From positions 1 to 6,970 of the forward strand of contig JAITJU010000004.1 of assembly GCA_031278735.1 (NCBI GenBank): 6,970 bases of DNA, given 5' to 3'. The notes below the pieces were generated by a model, which was given only the letters and a program-made list of their open reading frames with translations, was not told where the DNA came from and ran no database searches. The position numbers and the translations under genes were made by a program. Shown here one piece after another: positions 1 to 5,913 of this stretch; within the stretch, counting starts at the first letter, position 1; every line of letters starts with the position of its first letter. This DNA comes from Zoogloeaceae bacterium. Lineage in GTDB: Bacteria > Pseudomonadota > Gammaproteobacteria > Burkholderiales > Rhodocyclaceae.

Positions 1-394
1 AAGCGCCCGCCGCCGCAGAAAAAATTCCCGCGCCGGAAACGGAACCGGCAGAACCGGCGGCAGCGGCAGAAGAAACGGCGGCGACGGAAACTCCCGTCAT
101 CGAAGCGCCTGCGGCGGTCTTGCCGGTAGAAACGCTGGCAACGGAAGCGCCTGCGGCGGAAGTTCCGGCAGAGGAAACGCCCTTGCCCGTGGAAATGCCG
201 GAAGTGGAAGCACCCGCCGCCGCAGAAAAAATTCCCGCGCCGAAAACAGAACCGGCAGAACCGGCGGCAGCGGCAGAAGAAACGGCGGCGACGGAAACTC
301 CCGCCATCGAAGCGCCCGCGGCGGTCTTGCCGGTAGAAATGCCGGAAGCGGAAACGCCCGCCGCCGCGAAAGAAATTCCCGCGCCGGAAGAAAC
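1..394 (+). repeat. Long in-frame direct repeats (207-base and 144-base periods)
   Basis: Bases 1-131 recur at 208-338 with five mismatches that I count (positions 5, 36, 41, 97 and 110 of the first copy), an offset of 207 bases or 69 codons. A third, partial copy at about 339-394 matches 195-250 with an offset of 144 bases or 48 codons, so it lacks 63 bases (21 codons) of the long unit. All offsets are multiples of three and keep the reading frame. The first copy is cut by the window edge, so more units may lie upstream. Confidence 0.85.
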
Positions 395-503
395 CGGGGC
401 ATTGACGGCGGAAAAACGAAGGGCGGAATTCCTTCATCTTCAGGAAAAAATGAAGCGCATCAAGGCGCAGACCGCCAAGGGCAGAAGAGACAAAATGCCT
501 TGA
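3..503 (+). CDS. C-terminal part of an Ala/Pro/Glu-rich repeat protein (5' end outside window)
   Basis: The frame is open from the first bases and ends at TGA 501-503, giving 166 visible residues. No ATG is seen in frame before the repeats; the earliest in-frame start is a TTG at 120, inside a repeat, so the gene very probably begins upstream of the window. Residues 1 to about 130 are almost only Ala, Pro, Glu, Thr and Val in long repeats of 69 and 48 codons, a composition typical of extended, disordered, acidic linkers. The last 35 or so residues differ: they are charged, rich in Lys and Arg, and probably helical (it contains AEKRRAEF and EKMKRIKAQ), which could be a nucleic-acid or protein contact. 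I do not recognise the family; similar tails occur on envelope-spanning, RNA-binding and granule-associated proteins. Reality of the coding frame is well supported, function is not. Confidence 0.7.
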   Translation, partial: APAAAEKIPAPETEPAEPAAAAEETAATETPVIEAPAAVLPVETLATEAPAAEVPAEETPLPVEMPEVEAPAAAEKIPAPKTEPAEPAAAAEETAATETPAIEAPAAVLPVEMPEAETPAAAKEIPAPEETGALTAEKRRAEFLHLQEKMKRIKAQTAKGRRDKMP

Positions 504-580
504 TGGTTCCGAAACGCGGACGCATTCCCCTTTTGCCGACACGCCTTCCTTGACGCGAAGGATATTGCTGCGCATGATTG

Positions 581-624
581 CGCCCCTGAAAGGCGGTCGC
601 GTGAATCTTGCGGGGCGGGTTTTT
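581..624 (+). terminator. Candidate intrinsic terminator after the repeat protein
   Basis: CGCCCC at 581-586 can pair with GGGGCG at 612-617. A run of five T follows at 620-624 after GG. The stem is six G/C pairs, but the loop is long (25 bases) and the T-run is short, so this is a weak candidate. Its place, about 80 bases after the stop at 503, fits. Confidence 0.3.
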
Positions 625-822
625 GCAGATCGTTTTTCATGCGGCAAAGATTGGTCGCAGCTTTTCAAGATTGCTGGCCTGCTCCTTTCGGAAAGGATGC
701 GCATCCGCCCCTCGATGACCGCAGACCGAAGCCGCTCCCGGCTTTCGGGCTTTAGTTCCACGGCCTTTGCCCTGCTTTTTCGGGTGGAAGGTCAGTCAAA
801 CCAAATCTGGTTTTATGAAGGC

Positions 823-828
823 AAAGGA
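823..828 (+). promoter_or_regulatory. Ribosome binding site for the EIIC-EAL gene
   Basis: AAAGGA lies eight bases before ATG 837. It supports this start over in-frame alternatives and shows that the gene has its own initiation signal. Confidence 0.6.
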
Positions 829-836
829 ATTCGCGC

Positions 837-3014
837 ATGACGTTCGGCAAACGCCTGTTTGAACGCGTCTACACGCTGGCAGCGCCAAACTGGGCGTTCA
901 GTCCGACCATGCTGGCCATCCGCAACGGCTTTTTGCTGTGTCTGCCGCTGGTCGTCGCGGGCGCGCTCGCCATTCTGATCAATAACCTGCCCATCCCTGG
1001 GTATCAGAGCGACATGGCGCGGATTTTCGGGCCAAACTGGTCGAAAATCGGCGCTCTGGTCTGGCAGGGCAGCTTTGGCGTACTCTCACTGCCGATGCTC
1101 ATCGGCATCAGCTACCACCTCGCCGTCCTCCATAACCAACGCCATCTGGCAAATCCGATCAGTCCGGTCATTGCGGCGCTGGTTGCGCTCGCCTCGCTGA
1201 TCACCATCATCCCCGCCGACGCCAAGGAAAGCGTCATGCAGCAACTGGGCGTACATGGATTGTTCGTCAGCATCATCATCGCCATCGCCTCGGCGCGCAT
1301 TTTCCTGTACCTGGCGCGCATCAAACGACTGCAAACGCTGATCTACGCGGGAGGCACAGAAACAAACACGCTGCAAGCCTTTACCTGCCTCCTGCCTGGC
1401 ATACTCACCGTGTTTTTCTTTGCCATTCTTTCCCTGGCCTTCAACACGCTGACCGGCCTCTCGATACACCAGTGCCTGCATAATCTGCTGCTGTATCCCT
1501 TCCAGTTTTTCCAGAGCACACTGGATACCGGCGTCGCCTATGTTTTCATCACGCACGTTTTCTGGTTTCTCGGCATTCATGGCACCAATGTGCTCGACTC
1601 GATGACCCACGGCATCTTCGAGGCCGCGTCGAACAGCAATCTCGCGGCGCTGGAGGCAGGATTGCCTCCGCCGCACGTCGTCACCAAGCTCTTTCTGGAT
1701 ACTTTCGTCTTCATGGGCGGCTCCGGTTCCTCGATCTGTCTTCTGGCGGCGCTCCTCATCGCCCGGCGCAAGGACAACAGCCGTCGCCTGGCAAAAATCT
1801 CCCTGGCGCCCGGCCTGTTCAACATCAACGAAGTGCTGCTTTTTGGCCTGCCGGTCATTCTCAATCCCATTTTTCTCCTGCCTTTCGTTCTCGTCCCGCT
1901 GGTATTGATGCTCACCAGTTTTATCGCGCTTCATTATGGCCTGGCGCCAAACGCGCGCGTCGCCATCGTCTGGACAACGCCGCCGATCCTGAGCGGTTAT
2001 CTCGCCACTGGCGGAATGCTGGCGGGCAGTCTGTTGCAATGTTTCAATCTGGCGCTGGGCGCCCTGATCTACCTCCCCTTCGTCAAGGTCTTCGACCGGG
2101 TGCGCACGGAACGCCAGAAAAAGGCCATGAGCGCCCTCATGGACATCGCCTGCAGCAACATCGTCGGGCCTTCCGGCAAGAAGTGCCTGGATCGTGACGA
2201 CGAAATCGGCGTGCTGGCGCGAGTGCTGGCGAGCGATCTGGAAAACGCCATGAAACAGGGCAATGGCCTGTATCTCGAATACCAGCCGCAGGTCGACCGG
2301 CTTTCCGGCAAGGTCATCGGCACAGAGGCGCTGGTGCGCTGGCGACATCCAGAATATGGCCTGATTCCCGCCCCCATCATGGTTGCCATTTCCGAAGACG
2401 GCGATTTCATGCGCCCTCTGGGTCTGTGGGTGCTGAACGAGGCTTGCGCCGAACGGGCGCACTGGCGGCTGCATGGGCTGGAAGACGACTTCAAGACTTC
2501 GGTCAATGTCTCCATCCGGCAACTGGACGACACCACGCTCCCCGACAAGGTGATCGCCTGCCTGGACCGCCACGGCCTGCAACGGAACATGATCGGCATT
2601 GAAGTCACCGAATCCATCGCCCTCGATCCCGAAGCGCCGCACAACCGGATTCTGAACCAGATTCATGACCTGGGCATCGTCATTTCCATTGACGATTTCG
2701 GCATGGGACACAGCTCGCTTGCCTATCTGAAATACTTTCCGGTCAATACCCTGAAAATCGACAAGGTATTGAGCAAGGATGTCGCCGCCAGCAGGACCTG
2801 CGTGGAGATCATCGCCACCATCGTCGAACTGTGCCGGGCGCTGGATGTGAAAATCGTCGTCGAGTTCGTCGAAAATCAGGAGCAGATCGACGTGTTGAGC
2901 AAGTTGGGCTGTCATATTTTCCAGGGTTATTTTTACAGCCCGCCGCTCTCCGGGGAAAACATGCTGGCCTACGCGCTGAAAATAAACGCCGCGCCGCGGA
3001 CAGAAACGCCATGA
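837..3014 (+). CDS. PTS EIIC (lactose/cellobiose/chitobiose type) fused to EAL c-di-GMP phosphodiesterase
   Basis: This 725-residue inner-membrane protein joins two known domains. Residues 1 to about 420 are a polytopic EIIC sugar domain with many hydrophobic segments. They carry the family signatures WFLGIHG (243-249), the GGSGSS loop (294-299) and FNINEVLLFGLP (328-339). His248 and Glu332 fall where Lac/cellobiose-family EIIC proteins such as ChbC have their conserved sugar-site His and Glu. A charged linker (421-473) leads to an EAL domain (474-715). Its expected catalytic and metal residues are all visible: Glu497 in TEALVRW, Asn557, Glu589 in EVTES, Asp619-Asp620 in DDFG, Lys640, Glu676 and Gln696. 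It should therefore hydrolyse c-di-GMP to pGpG in the cytoplasm. There is no GGDEF domain and no EIIA or EIIB, so a sensory role is more likely than classic PTS transport (inference). The stop overlaps the chitoporin start, which points to chito-oligosaccharides as ligand. Loop variants are DFGMGHSS for the usual DFGTGYSS, and EFVE for EGVE. Confidence 0.9.
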   Translation: MTFGKRLFERVYTLAAPNWAFSPTMLAIRNGFLLCLPLVVAGALAILINNLPIPGYQSDMARIFGPNWSKIGALVWQGSFGVLSLPMLIGISYHLAVLHNQRHLANPISPVIAALVALASLITIIPADAKESVMQQLGVHGLFVSIIIAIASARIFLYLARIKRLQTLIYAGGTETNTLQAFTCLLPGILTVFFFAILSLAFNTLTGLSIHQCLHNLLLYPFQFFQSTLDTGVAYVFITHVFWFLGIHGTNVLDSMTHGIFEAASNSNLAALEAGLPPPHVVTKLFLDTFVFMGGSGSSICLLAALLIARRKDNSRRLAKISLAPGLFNINEVLLFGLPVILNPIFLLPFVLVPLVLMLTSFIALHYGLAPNARVAIVWTTPPILSGYLATGGMLAGSLLQCFNLALGALIYLPFVKVFDRVRTERQKKAMSALMDIACSNIVGPSGKKCLDRDDEIGVLARVLASDLENAMKQGNGLYLEYQPQVDRLSGKVIGTEALVRWRHPEYGLIPAPIMVAISEDGDFMRPLGLWVLNEACAERAHWRLHGLEDDFKTSVNVSIRQLDDTTLPDKVIACLDRHGLQRNMIGIEVTESIALDPEAPHNRILNQIHDLGIVISIDDFGMGHSSLAYLKYFPVNTLKIDKVLSKDVAASRTCVEIIATIVELCRALDVKIVVEFVENQEQIDVLSKLGCHIFQGYFYSPPLSGENMLAYALKINAAPRTETP

Positions 3015-4414
3015 TGCGGCGAACGCCGCTTTTCCTGCTGGCGGCGGCGCTTGTCGGCATGGCCGCCATCGTCCGGGGCGAGGAACGCGATGATGACGCC
3101 TGGCCGCAGTTCGTCCGCGACATCAAGACTTCGGAAGTCTCCGGCAACCTGATTTACTTTCAGCGGCACCGGGAACGTTACCGCGTGGATGAGCGAAGAT
3201 TCGACAGCAACCTGCACCACCAGAGCCTGCAAGGCAACCTGGAAATCAGCTCGCCTTTTTTCGCGGACACGGCAGGATTTGAACTTGGCGCTTTCGCCAC
3301 CACCGATCTGCGCAACAGCGCCAGTCCCGACCATGAAATCAGCTTTTTCCCCTGGTCGGATCCATGGTCGGCGGACTGGTCGAAAAAAGACGCCGATAGC
3401 GGCGCATCGCTCTATCGCGCCCATCTGAAACTGCGCCGCAAACACGAAAACGGCGCGTGGTGGGGCAAGCTGGGTTATTTTCAGCCTTCCGGCCCCGGCG
3501 TGATGGGCGTCAACTGGTCGCTGATGCCGGGAAGCTATCTCGGCGCGGAAGGCGGCATCGAACAGGGCGCGCTCTCGCTGGCAAGCGCCTACGCCGCCCG
3601 CTACAAAGCGCCCTGGTACCGCAAGACCTACGCCTTTCGCGAAGAGGACGCGGCCAACACGAAAATCAGCCACATCTGGTCAGTCGGCGCGCGTTACGCC
3701 TTCGCGCCGGAAGCCTCGGCGGAAGTCGCCTATGGCGAAGCGCCGGGATTTCTGCAAAGCGCGCACCTGAAGCTCAAATACCGGCAAGAAAAATCCGCGG
3801 GGGTGAAATCCCCGCTGTACCTGAGCTACCAACTTTACGTCATGGGCGACCGCGATGATGCCGCTTTCAGCGGGCAATCCAACAATCACTATGCGGGACG
3901 CTGGGCGTTCCAGCATTACGCGGCCTTCGCGCGCGAATTTTCCCCCTATGTCCTGAAAGGTGAATTCCTGCATACCCGGGCGCCCGGCACGCGCGACACC
4001 CATCTGGGCTATTTCGTCTATCGCCTGACCGGCAGATACGGCGGCGCGAACGGTGCTTATGAACCTTGGTGGGACAATCGTTCCGACTGGAACCACAACC
4101 GCGAAAGCGCGATTTTCGTCAGCCTCTCCCGCGCGCTGGACGACATCGGCGCCGCCGGCGTTACCGCCACGCTTTCCGCCGCGCGCGGTTGGGGCGGAAA
4201 GGCATACGGCGTCCGGCAAACCCTGAAGGAAAACGCCTGGTCGCTCGATCTGACCTGGATCGTTCCTTCCGGAACACTGAAAAATACCCGCGTCACCCTG
4301 CACTACACGCACTACGACAACAAAACCAGACTGCCGAGCTGGACAGGCTACAAAAATCTCTTTCAGGACGAGCGCGATCTCAAATTTTTCGTGATCGTGC
4401 CGTGGAAACTCTGA
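3011..4414 (+). CDS. chiP: Chitoporin, OprD-family outer-membrane porin
   Basis: The product is 467 residues, close to the 468 I recall for E. coli ChiP (YbfM). Residues 1-23 form a signal peptide: MMRR, a hydrophobic core, and likely cleavage after VRG, before EERDDD. The mature part has alternating aromatic and polar residues, as expected of a beta-barrel, and ends FFVIVPWKL. Stretches resembling E. coli ChiP include DWS plus SGASLY (122-135), GYFQPSGPG and SLMPGSYLGAEGG (155-182), YKAPWY (198-203), EPWWDNRSDWN (351-361), HYDNKTRLPSW (434-444) and FQDERDLKFFVI (451-462). The family forms channels for chito-oligosaccharides across the outer membrane. ATG 3011 overlaps the upstream TGA (3012-3014) and has only a weak GGA ribosome site, so translation is probably coupled to the EIIC-EAL gene. 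A second ATG at 3014 is the alternative start. The frame stays open back to 2831, but that stretch lies inside the upstream gene and would destroy the signal peptide. A broader OprD specificity cannot be excluded. Confidence 0.87.
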   Translation: MMRRTPLFLLAAALVGMAAIVRGEERDDDAWPQFVRDIKTSEVSGNLIYFQRHRERYRVDERRFDSNLHHQSLQGNLEISSPFFADTAGFELGAFATTDLRNSASPDHEISFFPWSDPWSADWSKKDADSGASLYRAHLKLRRKHENGAWWGKLGYFQPSGPGVMGVNWSLMPGSYLGAEGGIEQGALSLASAYAARYKAPWYRKTYAFREEDAANTKISHIWSVGARYAFAPEASAEVAYGEAPGFLQSAHLKLKYRQEKSAGVKSPLYLSYQLYVMGDRDDAAFSGQSNNHYAGRWAFQHYAAFAREFSPYVLKGEFLHTRAPGTRDTHLGYFVYRLTGRYGGANGAYEPWWDNRSDWNHNRESAIFVSLSRALDDIGAAGVTATLSAARGWGGKAYGVRQTLKENAWSLDLTWIVPSGTLKNTRVTLHYTHYDNKTRLPSWTGYKNLFQDERDLKFFVIVPWKL

Positions 4415-4436
4415 CCCCCCTCCCCGTCTTTCCCAG

Positions 4437-4672
4437 CGCAATCGCCACACGAACGTTTCTCCACGTCGCGTCCAGAACGAGCAGGCGCCTGGATGACAGT
4501 CGCGCCTTTTCCGGCATGAGGAAAAAGGCGGAGCAAGCCGCCGCGGTCGGGATGCCGACAAGATCGATGTTGCCCTTGATCGCAAGGGGAATGCCATGGA
4601 GCGGACAGATTTTCGCGGCATCCGCGGCGCGGCTTTCCCGCTCGGCGTGGAAGACGGGCGTCAGCCTTTGAT
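4437..4672 (-). pseudogene. Decayed fragment of an amidase-signature enzyme (allophanate hydrolase-like)
   Basis: Read on the minus strand, 4604 down to 4506 encodes PLHGIPLAIKGNIDLVGIP followed by TAAACSAFFLMPEK. This closely resembles the N-terminal amidase-signature segment (GIPFAVKDNID...GIPTTAACPAF...PE) that includes the catalytic Lys of the Ser-cisSer-Lys triad; that Lys is retained in LAIKGNID. After PEK the frame reads ARLSSRR, while the neighbouring frame reads GATVIQ. That matches the family's 'ATVV' step and implies a frameshift; a return to the first frame gives RLLVLDA. Nothing downstream encodes the Gly/Ser-rich catalytic core, because the minus strand there is antisense to chiP. 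Upstream, the frame runs to a TGA with no clear start. I read it as a non-functional remnant. Allophanate hydrolase (AtzF-like) is my closest guess; other amidases of the superfamily, such as GatA-like, are possible. Confidence 0.6.
4503..4530. repeat. Inverted repeat / hairpin inside the amidase remnant
   Basis: CGCCTTTT (4503-4510) pairs with AAAAGGCG (4523-4530). Two further G/C pairs sit inside (4511-4512 with 4520-4521) after a one-base bulge at 4522, leaving a seven-base loop. No T-run follows on either strand, so a standard intrinsic terminator is doubtful. It could still slow transcription leaving chiP, or be a chance feature of the remnant. Confidence 0.4.
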
Positions 4673-4696
4673 GATGCCCGCTCCCTGATTTATAGT
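4668..4696 (+). promoter_or_regulatory. Sigma70-type promoter for ppk2-miaA
   Basis: TTGATG at 4668-4673 (four of six -35 consensus bases) and TATAGT at 4691-4696 (five of six -10 bases) are separated by exactly 17 bases. Transcription would begin near 4703, leaving a leader of about 29 bases before ATG 4732. The local AT-richness stands out against the GC-rich surroundings. No operator is recognised. Confidence 0.6.
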
Positions 4697-4721
4697 TACG
4701 GCTTACTCATCACCCGTCAAC

Positions 4722-4726
4722 AGGAA
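4722..4726 (+). promoter_or_regulatory. Ribosome binding site for ppk2
   Basis: AGGAA ends five bases before ATG 4732 and supports that start. It matters because the N-terminal extension of the product would otherwise invite a later start. Confidence 0.6.
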
Positions 4727-4731
4727 CCGTC

Positions 4732-5913
4732 ATGTCAACAACCAAAACGACGAACCCGCACAGGAAACCTTCTGCCGCGCCAGTCCGGAAACCAGCCCGA
4801 CCTCCCGCGCGTTCGCGTCTGGCGCGGGCGGGAGACATTGCCGATTCTTCCACGCAGGCGGGCATTGCCGCGTTCGAGATAGATCAGGCCACCACGGCGG
4901 CGCAAGAATCCAAGGCAGTCGCCATTGCGGATATTTTACAGACCGCCGCCCAAAAGGACCCGCAATCCGTCTCCAGCACACTGAAGACCATACTCGCGGG
5001 CGCGTCGCCCGATGATGTGGCGGCGTTGCGCAACCTCTTCCTGAAACAGGCGAACGGCTTCGGCGGCGCGCTCGCGGCGCGCCCCGACGATGTCCTGTCC
5101 GACGACTGGCGCACCGGAGGCTATCCCTACAAGAATCTGATGTCGCGCAAGAATTATGAAAAACAGAAGTATCAGCTGCAAGTGGAATTGCTGAAGCTGC
5201 AGGCATGGGTAAAAGAAACCGGACAACGAGTGGTGATTCTCTTTGAAGGCCGCGACGCGGCGGGCAAGGGCGGCACCATCAAGCGTTTCATGGAACACCT
5301 GAATCCGCGCGGCGCCAAGGTAATCGCGCTGGAAAAGCCTTCGGAAGTGGAGCGCGGCCAGTGGTATTTCCAGCGTTACATCCAGCATCTGCCCACCACG
5401 GGAGAAATCGTGCTGTTCGACCGTTCCTGGTACAACCGGGCGGGCGTGGAACGGGTGATGAATTTCTGCACGCCGGACGAATACGCGGAATTCATGCGCC
5501 AGTGTCCAGAATTTGAAAGGAACCTGGCGCGCAGCGGCATCCATCTGATCAAGTTCTGGTTTTCCGTAAGCCGCGACGAGCAGCTGCGCCGCTTCAGGGA
5601 GCGCAAGACCCATCCCCTGAAACAGTGGAAACTTTCGCCCGTCGACATGGCCTCGCTGGACAAATGGGACGATTACACCAAAGCCAAGGAAGCCATGTTC
5701 TTTTACACGGACACAGCCGACGCGCCCTGGACGGTTGTGAAATCCGACTGCAAAAAACGCGCGCGCCTGAACGCCATGCGTTACGTGCTGCACAAACTCC
5801 CCTACGCCAACAAGGACCCGGAGCGCATTGGTCATCTCGACGCCCTGCTGGTGGGGCGCGCCAACGTGGTGCATGAACTGGGCGAACAGGAAGGCGGAAT
5901 GCCGTTGCTGTGA
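4732..5913 (+). CDS. ppk2: Polyphosphate kinase 2 (PPK2), class I-like, with N-terminal extension
   Basis: This soluble cytoplasmic enzyme moves phosphate between inorganic polyphosphate and nucleoside diphosphates, making ATP or GTP from polyP or the reverse. It is 393 residues long. Residues 135-365 form the P-loop kinase core: KNYEKQKYQLQ entry helix (140-150), Walker A EGRDAAGKGG (172-181), Walker B and adjoining motif LFDRSWYNRAGVERVM (228-243), and the basic lid RFRERKTHPLKQWKLSPVD (287-305). The segment KWDDYTKAKEAMF (311-323) and the C-terminal region through LPYANKDPERIG also fit the family. Residues 1-120 are an extension beyond the roughly 300-residue single-domain enzymes. It starts Pro/Arg/Lys-rich and basic (1-32), then becomes Ala-rich and probably helical (42-105). 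Its role is unknown; polyphosphate or partner binding is conceivable. The gene has its own promoter and ribosome site, and its TGA overlaps the miaA GTG start by four bases. Nucleotide preference (ADP or GDP) cannot be read from the sequence. Confidence 0.93.
   Translation: MSTTKTTNPHRKPSAAPVRKPARPPARSRLARAGDIADSSTQAGIAAFEIDQATTAAQESKAVAIADILQTAAQKDPQSVSSTLKTILAGASPDDVAALRNLFLKQANGFGGALAARPDDVLSDDWRTGGYPYKNLMSRKNYEKQKYQLQVELLKLQAWVKETGQRVVILFEGRDAAGKGGTIKRFMEHLNPRGAKVIALEKPSEVERGQWYFQRYIQHLPTTGEIVLFDRSWYNRAGVERVMNFCTPDEYAEFMRQCPEFERNLARSGIHLIKFWFSVSRDEQLRRFRERKTHPLKQWKLSPVDMASLDKWDDYTKAKEAMFFYTDTADAPWTVVKSDCKKRARLNAMRYVLHKLPYANKDPERIGHLDALLVGRANVVHELGEQEGGMPLL

Larger units (their letters stand above)
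504..836. other. 333-base spacer with no convincing gene
   Basis: This gap separates the repeat-protein gene from the EIIC-EAL gene. A 96-codon frame with a TTG start at 550 ends at 840, overlapping the next ATG, but its product has no recognisable motif and no credible ribosome site, so I do not call it. A weak terminator candidate lies at 581-624. The last 20 bases hold the ribosome binding site for the next gene. I could not pick out a convincing sigma70 promoter, although the next gene must be transcribed from somewhere here or by read-through. Confidence 0.5.

Noticed and set aside
1..394. CRISPR array
   Set aside because: The repeats are long, in frame, protein-coding and not separated by unique spacers of uniform size.
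97..402. Pro/Leu/Arg-rich minus-strand frame over the repeats
   Set aside because: Reverse reading of an Ala/Pro/Glu repeat array. The plus-strand frame is open across the whole repeat and keeps the period in multiples of three.
730..760. CCCG-GCTTT-CGGG hairpin as a terminator or operator
   Set aside because: The stem is only four pairs, with no T-run directly after it; chance is likely in this composition.
550..840. 96-codon plus-strand frame overlapping the EIIC-EAL start
   Set aside because: TTG start, no ribosome site, no recognisable motif and unusual composition. The ATGA overlap alone is not enough evidence.
1086..2915. 609-codon minus-strand frame antisense to the EIIC-EAL gene
   Set aside because: Its product is rich in Asp, Gln, His, Arg and Gly without motifs, as expected of the reverse frame of a GC-rich gene. 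The plus strand encodes two recognised domains over the same bases.
2831..3010. Upstream extension of the chitoporin frame
   Set aside because: It lies inside the EAL-coding sequence and would bury the signal peptide. ATG 3011 with the ATGA overlap gives the family's normal length.
4614..4626. CGCGG-CAT-CCGCG short hairpin
   Set aside because: Five pairs with a three-base loop and no T-run; common by chance in GC-rich DNA.
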